The notes under the pieces: model-generated
Database searches by the model: none
Seen by the model: the letters and a program-made list of their open reading frames with translations, nothing else
Told to the model about the DNA's origin: nothing
In this document: positions 9,197-16,125 of the stretch, in pieces
Position numbering within the stretch: the stretch's first letter is position 1
Layout of the letters: every line of letters starts with the position of its first letter
Translations under genes and position numbers: made by a program
Origin: CAMYLR01 sp041577935
GTDB lineage: Bacteria > Gemmatimonadota > Gemmatimonadetes > JACCXV01 > JAHWKZ01
Direction of reading: 5' to 3'
Assembly (NCBI GenBank): GCA_041577935.1
Contig: JBFGIA010000007.1
Coordinates: forward strand, 1-36,349
Length of the DNA stretch: 36,349 bases

Positions 9197-10462
9197 ATGC
9201 CCGCTGAAGCGCCTATTCCCGTGGCCGAAGCGCAAAGACGGATCGTCGAGCGAATTGAGCCGTTGGACGCCGAACGGGTGCCAATCACGCGGGCCCGCGA
9301 CCGCGTACTCGCCGCGGCGGTGGTTTCGAAGCTCGACCTACCTCCCTGGGACAACTCTGCGATGGACGGTTACGCAGTGCGCGCAGGCGAAGTGCAGCCG
9401 GGGAGTCCGCAACTGGTGGTTCTCGATCTCCCAGCCGGCGCACGTTCAGGTCAATCACTGCCACCCAACGGTGTTGCGCGGATCATGACGGGAGCCCCGA
9501 TGCCGATCGGTGCCGATGCGGTGATACCGGTTGAAGCGTCGATCGGGCCGGCAGGGTTGGGCGCGTTCGCGGAGCCAAATGAAGAAGTGCGTTTCGAAGA
9601 TAGACCGGAACCGGGGGCTAATGTTCGACGCCGCGGTGAAGATGTCAGTCGGGGCAGCGTTGTCCTCGAAGTTGGGATCGTGTGTCAAGGTCCGGAGATC
9701 GCGATGGCGGCATCCGCCGGTCACGCTTCGATCGACGTCGTCCGACAGCCAGAGGTAGCGATCATCAGCACTGGAGATGAACTGGTCGAAGTTGAAGCGG
9801 CGGGTATGGAGGATCGTATCGTCAATGGCAACGCGTACGGCTTAGCCTCCAAGATCGAGCAGGCCGGCGGCGTAGCCAGAATGTTGCCCATCGTTCCAGA
9901 TGAACCGGTGGCGACAAACGAAGCAATCGCCGACGCGCTGACATCTGACGCAGTCGTAACGATCGGTGGAGTTTCCGTTGGGGGGCGCGATCATGTGCGC
10001 GATGCGCTGGTGGCGAACGGCGTCGAGATCGTGTTTTGGCGAGTGGCGTTACGGCCGGGCGGGCCGTTCGCGTTTGGTGTCGCTGGCGAGCGGAGCGTGT
10101 TCGCCTTGCCCGGAAACCCAGTGAGTGCGCTCGTTACCTTCGATCTGTTTGTTCGCCCGGCGCTGCGCAAGATGGCCGGACACGAGAGATGTTTTCCACG
10201 GCATCTCCGAGCGCGGTTGGCTGAGCCGGTCAGCACACGAAGCGACAAGGCGTACTATCTGCGTTGCCGTCTCGAACTGAATGGTTCCAATGAGTGGAGC
10301 GCGTCGATCACCGGCCCACAAGGTTCGGGCGTGCTATCGAGCCTGGTGGCAGCTGACGGCATGTTGATCGTGCCCGAAGGTGTGGACAACTTGCCAGCCG
10401 GAGCGATGGTCGACTTCGTGCCGATCGACGATCGCATCTGGTGGCAGAAGGCGGTAGCGTGA
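9197..10462 (+). CDS. moeA: Molybdopterin molybdenumtransferase MoeA
   Basis: 421 residues, full length for the family. MoeA inserts molybdenum into adenylylated molybdopterin in the cytoplasm, giving active molybdenum cofactor. Typical motifs: PPWDNSAMDGYAVRAGEV near the N-terminus, RIMTGAPMPIGADAVIPVE, ISTGDEL, GGVSVGGRDHVRDAL and LPGNPVSALVTFDLFVRP. No other Mo-cofactor genes are adjacent, although the ThiF/MoeB-like gene at 19444 belongs to a related activation step. There is no obvious ribosome site. The last bases overlap the start of nrnA in GTGA, so the two are probably translationally coupled. Confidence 0.95.
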   Translation: MPAEAPIPVAEAQRRIVERIEPLDAERVPITRARDRVLAAAVVSKLDLPPWDNSAMDGYAVRAGEVQPGSPQLVVLDLPAGARSGQSLPPNGVARIMTGAPMPIGADAVIPVEASIGPAGLGAFAEPNEEVRFEDRPEPGANVRRRGEDVSRGSVVLEVGIVCQGPEIAMAASAGHASIDVVRQPEVAIISTGDELVEVEAAGMEDRIVNGNAYGLASKIEQAGGVARMLPIVPDEPVATNEAIADALTSDAVVTIGGVSVGGRDHVRDALVANGVEIVFWRVALRPGGPFAFGVAGERSVFALPGNPVSALVTFDLFVRPALRKMAGHERCFPRHLRARLAEPVSTRSDKAYYLRCRLELNGSNEWSASITGPQGSGVLSSLVAADGMLIVPEGVDNLPAGAMVDFVPIDDRIWWQKAVA

Positions 10463-11493
10463 ACGACCCAGTGAGTACCGATCGAGCAACGAATCTCGCC
10501 GCCGCGCGCGACCTTATGGAGGACGCTTCGAAGCTTGTCCTCACGACGCACGTCCAGCCGGATGGCGATGGGATCGGCTCCGAGGTTGCTCTGGCCTGTC
10601 ATCTTCGAGCGATCGGCAAGCATGTCGTCATCCTAAACCCGCATCCGACTCCGCCGCGGTTTCGATTCCTCGAACCCGATCCGCCGATCGTGCCCTTCGA
10701 TCCCGCAGTAGCGGAACGCGCGCTGTCGAGTGCTGACGCTTTGGTCGTGCTCGACATCTCCGTGCCGGATCGACTCGGCAAGCTGGAAAGCTACGTCATG
10801 GAATACCGACCCAAGACGCTAATCATCGATCACCACGCCGAACCGGGACAGATCGATGGTCTGGAGCTCAGGAATGTCGCTGCGGCTGCTACTGGAGAAT
10901 TGGTTCACGAGCTCCTCGAATCTTGGTCAGTTCAGTGGACACCCGAGATTGCGACGGCGTTGTACGCCGCCATTGCGTACGACACCGGTGGATTCCGTTT
11001 TGCCAACACGCGCCAGACCACGCACCAGATCGCAGCCGACTTGATCGCGCGCGGGGCCGACACAGTGCTGGCCAACGAAAACTTGTTTGAGTCGTACTCG
11101 TTGCCACGGGTAAAGCTTCTGGCTCGCGTGCTCGACAGTTTTGAGCTGTCCACGAACGGCCGGGTGGCGACCGCCGTCGTCTCGCTTGGCTTGATGACCG
11201 AGGTGGGCGCGGTGAACGAAGACGTCGAAGGAATCGTCGAAGTCTTGCGATCGATCGATGGCGTCGTCGTCGCGATGCTGATCAAGGAGGTGGGGCCGTC
11301 GGCGACGAAGATCTCTTTTCGATCATCGGGTCCGTACGACGTGAACGCTTTCGCCAGTCAGTTCGGCGGCGGCGGTCACGTGAATGCCGCCGGGGCGTTT
11401 TTGCGCGAGCGGCTCAGCGACGTCGTCGAGCGCGTGACGCCCGCCATAAGAAACGAGTTTGATCCGGCAGTCAGGACAGCGGGGCAAGTATGA
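10459..11493 (+). CDS. nrnA: DHH-family phosphoesterase, NrnA-like (nanoRNase / pAp phosphatase)
   Basis: 344 residues from GTG at 10459, chosen because it forms a GTGA overlap with the moeA stop; a GTG at 10441 would add six residues. NrnA-type enzymes degrade 2-5-nucleotide RNAs and can dephosphorylate 3'-phosphoadenosine 5'-phosphate. The DHH domain shows the metal-binding motifs THVQPDGDGIGSE and IIDHHAE, and the DHHA1 domain shows FGGGGHVNAAGAF near the C-terminus. Full length. It ends in an ATGA overlap with the deoxyhypusine-synthase-like gene. Which of the two known activities dominates cannot be told from sequence; degradation of cyclic-dinucleotide products such as pGpG or pApA is also possible. 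Confidence 0.92.
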   Translation: MNDPVSTDRATNLAAARDLMEDASKLVLTTHVQPDGDGIGSEVALACHLRAIGKHVVILNPHPTPPRFRFLEPDPPIVPFDPAVAERALSSADALVVLDISVPDRLGKLESYVMEYRPKTLIIDHHAEPGQIDGLELRNVAAAATGELVHELLESWSVQWTPEIATALYAAIAYDTGGFRFANTRQTTHQIAADLIARGADTVLANENLFESYSLPRVKLLARVLDSFELSTNGRVATAVVSLGLMTEVGAVNEDVEGIVEVLRSIDGVVVAMLIKEVGPSATKISFRSSGPYDVNAFASQFGGGGHVNAAGAFLRERLSDVVERVTPAIRNEFDPAVRTAGQV

Positions 11494-12620
11494 CAACTCG
11501 TGACAAATACTTGTCTGGGTCGCAGATCGCACCACGTCCGATAGGCGCAGGCGAGCGGGTCTCCGACACGATCGAAAACGCTTTTCTGGCCTACAACGCG
11601 GGTCGGCTGCGCGAGGCGTGTGAGTTGTTCGAGCAGCGAATGCTGCGCGACGACGTCACCGTTGGCCTATCATTGACTGGAGCTTTGACACCAGCGGGTC
11701 TCGGGATCACGTGCATCGTGCCGTTGATTGAGGCCGGTTTTGTCGACTGGATTGTGTCGACTGGCGCTAATCTCTACCACGATGCGCATTTCGGAATCGG
11801 CCTCGAGATGCGACGTGGCCATCCGCAAATGGACGACGCGGCTCTGTTCGAGGCCGGCGTGGTTCGTATTTATGACGTCGTGTTTGAGTACGATGTGCTG
11901 CTCAAGACCGATGCCTTCTTTCGTCAGCTCATGACCGCCGAAGAGTTTCAACATGAGATGGGCACCGCCGAGTTTCACTATCGCGCGGGCCGCTACGTCG
12001 ACGAGCGTGAAAAAGCCCTCAAACAACCTGGCAGCTCGGTGCTGGCCGCCGCGTACAGGAATGCAGTTCCGATCTACACTTCATCGCCCGGTGACTCATC
12101 GATCGGCATGAACATCGCCGAGATGGAGCTCCGCGGATACAAACTGAAGATCAACTCTTCGATAGACGTGATCGAGACGACGGCGATCGTTTTTGATGCC
12201 AAGCAGGATGGCGGTCGCAGCGCGGTGATGATTATGGGTGGTGGCTCGCCAAAAAACTTCGTTCTCCAGACTGAGCCCCAGATACAGGAGATCATGGGAT
12301 TGGAGGAGGCTGGCCACGATTACTACTTGCAGGTCACCGACGCTCGACCTGACACGGGGGGACTGTCGGGGGCAACACCCGGAGAGGCGGTTTCTTGGGG
12401 CAAGGTCGATCCTGATCGACTTTCAGACGCTGTTGTGTGTTACTGCGACACTACGATCGCCTTACCGTTGTTGACCGCCTTCGCCGTCGACCGCCACTCG
12501 CCACGCCAGTCCCGCCGCCTGTATGATCGCCGCGAAGAGTTGGTGGCTGGGCTGCGAATGGCGTACGAGTCATCGGCTCGGAAACGTGACCCCGGCGAAA
12601 TCATAGACGTGCCACGGTGA
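11490..12620 (+). CDS. Deoxyhypusine synthase family protein (bacterial type, function uncertain)
   Basis: 376 residues. True deoxyhypusine synthase moves an aminobutyl group from spermidine to a lysine of eIF5A using NAD. Bacteria lack eIF5A, and some homologues make homospermidine. The fold is clear: LTGALTPAGLGI, VSTGANLYHDAHFG, VPIYTSSPGDSSIGMNI, IMGGGSPKNFVL and GEAVSWGKVDPD. The lysine of SWGK (residue 305), which forms the enzyme-intermediate imine in the eukaryotic enzyme, is present. Two regions differ from the human enzyme: the GGVEED segment is ANLYHD, and the KHH around the catalytic His288 is KNF. The substrate is therefore probably not the classical pair. It is coupled to nrnA by an ATGA overlap, and the HIRAN gene follows seven bases after its stop. 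Confidence 0.88.
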   Translation: MTTRDKYLSGSQIAPRPIGAGERVSDTIENAFLAYNAGRLREACELFEQRMLRDDVTVGLSLTGALTPAGLGITCIVPLIEAGFVDWIVSTGANLYHDAHFGIGLEMRRGHPQMDDAALFEAGVVRIYDVVFEYDVLLKTDAFFRQLMTAEEFQHEMGTAEFHYRAGRYVDEREKALKQPGSSVLAAAYRNAVPIYTSSPGDSSIGMNIAEMELRGYKLKINSSIDVIETTAIVFDAKQDGGRSAVMIMGGGSPKNFVLQTEPQIQEIMGLEEAGHDYYLQVTDARPDTGGLSGATPGEAVSWGKVDPDRLSDAVVCYCDTTIALPLLTAFAVDRHSPRQSRRLYDRREELVAGLRMAYESSARKRDPGEIIDVPR

Positions 12621-12627
12621 TCACTGG

Positions 12628-12990
12628 ATGATCCTCCCGCTCGACCCGCTCGCCCGACCGGGATCCGCGCGGAGATTCCGCTGCACCGTGCACGGCATTT
12701 GTTTTGAGAACAGGTACCGGTACCTCGACGAGGTGCATGCCGGCGATCGACTTCTATTGCGTCGTGAATCCGACAACGAGATCGGAGCTGACGCGATTCA
12801 AGTTCTGACATCGGAAACGCGGCTGCTGGGCTACGTCCCGCGTTCGATCTCGCGTTGGTTGGCTCCGGCGATGGATGCCGGCTATCGGCTCCGCGCCTCG
12901 GTCGTGAAGATCCGCTCCGCCTGCCCGTACTATGAGCGACTGTTGATCGAGGTGCGGGTCGACGATCGTAAGAAAAAGGGCTCCCGGTAA
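12628..12990 (+). CDS. Stand-alone HIRAN domain protein
   Basis: 120 residues, almost all of it one HIRAN domain: CTVHGICFENRY, the LLLRRESDNEIGADAIQVL core, then LLGYVPRSISRWLAPAMDAG. HIRAN domains are found fused to SWI2/SNF2 helicases and nucleases, where the one from HLTF binds single-stranded 3' DNA ends; bacterial ones often occur alone. The basic C-terminus (DDRKKKGSR) fits nucleic-acid binding. It starts seven bases after the deoxyhypusine-synthase-like stop, with no strong ribosome site, and is probably the last gene of that operon. Its final codons overlap the terminator hairpin of the convergent hsp20 gene. Confidence 0.85.
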   Translation: MILPLDPLARPGSARRFRCTVHGICFENRYRYLDEVHAGDRLLLRRESDNEIGADAIQVLTSETRLLGYVPRSISRWLAPAMDAGYRLRASVVKIRSACPYYERLLIEVRVDDRKKKGSR

Positions 12991-13004
12991 ATCCCGGGAG
13001 CCCT
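12973..13004 (-). terminator. Intrinsic terminator of hsp20, overlapping HIRAN 3' end
   Basis: AGGGCTCCCGG (12977-12987) pairs perfectly with CCGGGAGCCCT (12994-13004), an 11-bp stem with a six-base loop. On the minus strand the stem is followed by TTTTT (complement of 12973-12977), so it is a good intrinsic terminator for hsp20, 24 bases after its stop codon. On the plus strand there is no T-run, but the hairpin may also slow transcription leaving the HIRAN gene, whose stop codon (12988-12990) lies in the loop. Confidence 0.88.
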
Positions 13005-13027
13005 GATTCAAGCTGGTGCTAGAGAGT

Positions 13028-13498
13028 TTAGCTCTCGATCTTCTTGGTCGAGCCACCACCCTCGATCGCGATCTCGCGCGACTTGGCCTCCTCGCGACGC
13101 GAAAGGCGGATCGTCAGCACGCCGTTATCGAGCGTGGCGTGGACGTCTTCGTTGTTGACGTACCCGGGGAGAGTGAAGGCCCGTTCAAAGGCCCCGTAGG
13201 AGCGCTCGCTCCGGTAGAACGTCTCGTCCTCGGTCTTGGTTTCGTGCTTCTTCTCACCGCGCACGGTCAGGGTGTTGTTCTCGACCCCGATCTTGATATC
13301 CTCGGTCGCCATCCCTGGGACCTCGAGGCGCAGCGTCAAGAAATCCGGCGTCTCGGACACATCCGCTGCCGGGAACCATTGGCGATCCGCCGTCGGGAAC
13401 CAATCCCGCGTCCCAAACGCCTCGTCGATCCAACGATCGAGCTCATGCGGCAGTGAGAGGACGTTGCTCCAGGGGCGGTAGCGGGTCAGATAAGTCAT
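13028..13498 (-). CDS. hsp20: Small heat shock protein, Hsp20 / alpha-crystallin family
   Basis: 156 residues. An ATP-independent holdase chaperone that binds unfolding proteins in the cytoplasm and forms oligomers. The alpha-crystallin domain spans about residues 45-145: FPAADVSETPDFLTLRLEVP, then ENNTLTVRGEKK, and the conserved LDNGVLTIRLSR. The C-terminal tail is short (STKKIES) and lacks the usual I-x-I anchoring motif, which may affect oligomer size. The start is ATG at 13498, fixed by an excellent ribosome site AAGGAGGAAG (13503-13512); the frame stays open further upstream but that part has no family similarity. It ends at a strong terminator. The 182-base upstream region holds several repeats. 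Confidence 0.95.
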   Translation of the reverse strand: MTYLTRYRPWSNVLSLPHELDRWIDEAFGTRDWFPTADRQWFPAADVSETPDFLTLRLEVPGMATEDIKIGVENNTLTVRGEKKHETKTEDETFYRSERSYGAFERAFTLPGYVNNEDVHATLDNGVLTIRLSRREEAKSREIAIEGGGSTKKIES

Positions 13499-13511
13499 CG
13501 TTCTTCCTCCT

Positions 13512-13653
13512 TGTGTACACATGAATAGTCCGCCGACTTGACAGCCTGTGGCGGGCTTCTCTTTCTGTTTGACTTGTATTCGCAACCCCTGTACCAAACG
13601 CGATTGCCTGCCGTTTTGAACGGTTTTTGCGATTGTTGCCGGTAAGAACGGCA
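13512..13653. promoter_or_regulatory. Repeat-rich hsp20 upstream region
   Basis: The gap before hsp20 (13499-13680) contains a 10-bp palindrome TGTGTACACA (13512-13521) touching the ribosome site. It also has a pair of direct repeats GCGATTG followed two or three bases later by GCCG (13600-13613 and 13629-13641). A hairpin CCGTT-TTG-AACGG (13611-13623) is followed by TTTTT on the plus strand, and a second hairpin is TGCCG/CGGCA (13637-13653). There is no CIRCE element (TTAGCACTC-N9-GAGTGCTAA) and no clear sigma-32 promoter. Spacing and repetition suggest regulator binding, but no known factor is recognised. Confidence 0.4.
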
Positions 13654-13680
13654 GACGTTCTGTCACTCTGACGCGAGTGT

Positions 13681-14193
13681 TCAGTCGAGTGGAAGTTCCA
13701 GGACCTCTGAGTCTCCTCCGGTTTCCTTCACGACCGACGAATCGGCAGACGGTCGGTGGGTCAACCACTTTGGTTCGTCGCCTACGATGAGAAAGGCGAG
13801 GATCTGGGCGGCCAGTTTCGGGATGTTTGGCAGTACGTCGCCAAAAGGTCGTGAGGCGTGGTGCTCGGCCCGTCCGGCGAGCGCAGCATGACCAAACACG
13901 AAGTGGACCAACTCCTGGTCCTCGAGTGGCGTGATTCGGACCTCGCGCTCGGTAGCGGGATAGGCGATCCGCACCCCGGAGGATCCCAAGGGCTCATGCT
14001 CGACCTCCGGCACGGCCTCGAGGACCAGCTCCAAGCCCCCCACTAGGTGGTCGTACCGCGGCTTGAAGTTCGCGCCCGACCCCGGTCCCTCAGGGATCGA
14101 TCGCTCCTCAGCATCGGTCTTCACCCGATCCAGAATCTCGCCCAGAAGCGCCCTTCGTTCCTCAGCCGAACCGGCATCCGGCGGGCTAGCCAT
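13681..14193 (-). CDS. Hypothetical protein
   Basis: 170 residues, no family recognised. The N-terminal third is helical and charged (SAEERRALLGEILDRVKTDA). The middle has strand-like stretches (VRIAYPATEREVRITPLE), followed by HFVFGHAALAGRAEHHASRP, and the C-terminal ~30 residues look disordered. No signal peptide or membrane segment. The start is taken as ATG at 14193, although the frame remains open to 14508. A promoter-like TTGACG-N17-TAGACT ends seven bases before this ATG and no ribosome site is present, which supports a leaderless start here. It lies upstream of hsp20 on the same strand but 182 bases away, so the two need not be co-transcribed. It is divergent from the acyltransferase pair. 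Confidence 0.65.
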   Translation of the reverse strand: MASPPDAGSAEERRALLGEILDRVKTDAEERSIPEGPGSGANFKPRYDHLVGGLELVLEAVPEVEHEPLGSSGVRIAYPATEREVRITPLEDQELVHFVFGHAALAGRAEHHASRPFGDVLPNIPKLAAQILAFLIVGDEPKWLTHRPSADSSVVKETGGDSEVLELPLD

Positions 14194-14200
14194 GAAGCGC

Positions 14201-14235
14201 AGTCTAGGAACGGCCCGAATCGTCGTCAAACGACG
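14201..14235 (-). promoter_or_regulatory. Leaderless-type promoter with overlapping palindrome
   Basis: On the minus strand TTGACG (14229-14224) is followed after exactly 17 bases by TAGACT (14206-14201), and seven bases later by the ATG at 14193. The palindrome CGTCGT-CAA-ACGACG (14221-14235) overlaps the -35 box, so it could be an operator controlling this promoter. Both are read directly from the sequence; promoter activity is inferred. Confidence 0.55.
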
Positions 14236-14260
14236 TTGCCGTTGAACCGCCCGCGCCGGT

Positions 14261-15205
14261 ATGTTCGGCCAACCGGTGAAAGCGCAACTCGCCAAGTGGA
14301 TTGCGGACGTCGCGAGAAAGGCTCCGTGCTGGCTCAACGAGCCGATTGCGCTGGTGCTCGCAGTACTGCTCCTGGTCGGCCACGGGCGCCGGACGGCGCT
14401 CAAGAACCTCCGACGGGCGTTTCCCGGTTGGTCGCTGTTGCACCGCTGGAGGGTTGCGTTCTCCGCATACCGCCAGATGGCCCGTACGCTGGTCGAGTTT
14501 CTGCACACCCGGAGCTATGCGGACGCCGAAATCCGGGAACGGGTCACCCTCGACAACGTGGAAGCGCTCGAAGCTGCCCGAGACAAAGGCCGGGGTGTGA
14601 TCCTGTTGTCCGGTCACTACGGAAACTGGGAGTGGTTGGGGCGAGCCGTCTCCGCTGCCGGCTTCCCGTTCGCGGCGTTGTATAAGGAACCCAAAGATGC
14701 TGGCTTTGGTACTCGGCTAAAGGCGATGCGTGAAGCGGCTGGGTTGGTGCAAATCGATCACGACGACATGCGGGCTGCGATTCAATGGCTTCGAAAAGGT
14801 GGCGTGCTCGGGATCATCATGGATCAGGAGCCACGTCGCTCCGCTGACGGGGCGATTGCCCCGCTGTTTGGATATCCCACGATCACCCATGCAGGTCCGT
14901 TCCGGCTAGCTCGCCTGACCGAAGCGCCGGTGTTCACCATCTTTAGCCGCCGAGTAGGATCCGCGAGGTATCACGGTGATTTGCAGCCTTTTCGAATGAG
15001 TTCGCTCAGCGACCCCGAGCAGGCGGTAGCGGAAGACGCAGCTGTGTTCAACGGACGCCTGGAGGCAGCGGTGCGCGACCGGCCTGATCACTGGTTGTGG
15101 ATGTATCGACGGTGGGGCCGCCTCGAGCGTCAGCGCGCGATCTCAGAGGAGAGTGGTCAGTCGACCGGTGTGGAGGCGGGTTCGACGGGGGCTGTGGGTG
15201 GGTAA
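14261..15205 (+). CDS. Lysophospholipid acyltransferase family protein, HtrB/LpxL-like (first of tandem pair)
   Basis: 314 residues. HtrB/LpxL-type enzymes transfer an acyl chain onto lipid A precursors (or other glycolipids) at the inner face of the cytoplasmic membrane. One N-terminal hydrophobic helix (IALVLAVLLLVG) anchors the protein. The catalytic HX4E motif is H119-E124 in LSGHYGNWEW, and the family's MDQEP and GPFRLARL segments follow. The C-terminal RPDHWLWMYRRWGR is also typical. The last ~25 residues are low-complexity. ATG 14261 has no ribosome site; GTG at 14276 is an alternative. The next gene is a clear paralogue overlapping its end, so the pair probably arose by duplication and may add two acyl chains in succession. 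Confidence 0.87.
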   Translation: MFGQPVKAQLAKWIADVARKAPCWLNEPIALVLAVLLLVGHGRRTALKNLRRAFPGWSLLHRWRVAFSAYRQMARTLVEFLHTRSYADAEIRERVTLDNVEALEAARDKGRGVILLSGHYGNWEWLGRAVSAAGFPFAALYKEPKDAGFGTRLKAMREAAGLVQIDHDDMRAAIQWLRKGGVLGIIMDQEPRRSADGAIAPLFGYPTITHAGPFRLARLTEAPVFTIFSRRVGSARYHGDLQPFRMSSLSDPEQAVAEDAAVFNGRLEAAVRDRPDHWLWMYRRWGRLERQRAISEESGQSTGVEAGSTGAVGG

Positions 15206-16121
15206 GCGTGCGACGCAGATCGCGCGTGCTCGCGTCTTTCCTCGTGTCGTTTGGCTGCTTCGAAGACTACCTAGGAAACTGTTCACGCCGTGTGCCTTCG
15301 TGCTCGGGGCTTTTCTCTTCGTTTCTTATCGCCGCGGGGTCGTTGGGGCGAATCTCGCGTTTGCGTTTCCCGAGTGGTCCTCGACTCGGCGACGGCAAAC
15401 CGGTTGGGCTTATTACCAACACCTGGCCCGAGTGTTGGTTGAGTCTCTCCATGCGACCGATTACACAGAAGCCGAGTTTCGGGATCGAGTGATGCTGGAG
15501 CAAACGGAAGTCATATCGGAAGCCCTAGCTAGGGGACAGGGCATCGTCTTTCTCACCGGTCATTTTGGTAATTGGGAGTGGCTTGCCCGTAGGGCAGCCA
15601 TCGAATGGGGTCGGTTGGCTGTTCTCTACAATCGACCCCATGATGACGCGTTAGACGAGCTCCTGGTCAAGCTCCGAAGCGAGGCAGGCATGACGTTGAT
15701 CACCTACTCAGACGCTCGTAGCTCGATTAGGTGGCTTCGGAACGGAGGGATTCTCGGGATAACGATGGACCAAGAACCACTCACTGGTGTGGCAGCCCCG
15801 CTCTTTGGTAGACCCGCGCTTACTCACACGGGACCGTTCCGGTTGGCTCGTTTGGCACACGCGGTGGTGGTAACGGGATTCTGCCATCGTGTGCGAACGG
15901 GTCGTTATCGGGCTCGAATGGAACCCTTTCCGCTGACCGGCTCCGAACCAGACGAGCGGTCGATCTTGGCTGAGGCCACCGAGTTCAATGCCCGACTGGA
16001 AAAAGCTGTGCGGCAAAACCCGAATCAGTGGCTGTGGACTCATCGCCGTTGGAAGCGGGGATGGAAGCTGAAACCTGACCTGATGCGGCAGTTTCCGGCC
16101 CCGCTTTCGCCTCGAAGCTAG
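15198..16121 (+). CDS. Lysophospholipid acyltransferase family protein, HtrB/LpxL-like (second of tandem pair)
   Basis: 307 residues from GTG at 15198, overlapping the first acyltransferase by eight bases. A GTG at 15153 would add 15 residues, but the shorter form aligns better in length with the upstream paralogue (the FPxW segment falls near residue 55 in both). It shares LTGHFGNWEW with the catalytic His and Glu, LGITMDQEP, APLFGRPALTHTGPFRLARL and PNQWLWTHRRWKR. An N-terminal hydrophobic segment (CAFVLGAFLFVSY) is present. Same expected reaction as its neighbour, probably with a different acceptor or acyl position. Its stop lies in a 12-bp palindrome shared with the convergent aminotransferase gene. 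Confidence 0.87.
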   Translation: MGKRATQIARARVFPRVVWLLRRLPRKLFTPCAFVLGAFLFVSYRRGVVGANLAFAFPEWSSTRRRQTGWAYYQHLARVLVESLHATDYTEAEFRDRVMLEQTEVISEALARGQGIVFLTGHFGNWEWLARRAAIEWGRLAVLYNRPHDDALDELLVKLRSEAGMTLITYSDARSSIRWLRNGGILGITMDQEPLTGVAAPLFGRPALTHTGPFRLARLAHAVVVTGFCHRVRTGRYRARMEPFPLTGSEPDERSILAEATEFNARLEKAVRQNPNQWLWTHRRWKRGWKLKPDLMRQFPAPLSPRS

Positions 16122-16125
16122 CTTC
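16114..16125. repeat. 12-bp perfect palindrome between convergent genes
   Basis: GAAGCTAGCTTC is self-complementary and spans the TAG stop of the second acyltransferase, ending one base before the stop codon of the convergent aminotransferase. It could form a small hairpin in both transcripts, but with no T-run on either side its value as a terminator is doubtful. Confidence 0.35.

Noticed and set aside
13499..13560. RNA thermometer (ROSE or fourU) in the hsp20 leader
   Set aside because: No stretch complementary to the AAGGAGG ribosome site is visible upstream in the transcript.
13499..13768. 90-residue N-terminal extension of Hsp20
   Set aside because: No family similarity, and a perfect ribosome site sits just before ATG 13498.
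14194..14508. 105-residue extension of the unknown minus-strand gene
   Set aside because: It lies antisense to the acyltransferase gene with low-complexity Arg/Ser/Thr composition; a promoter-like sequence lies immediately before ATG 14193.
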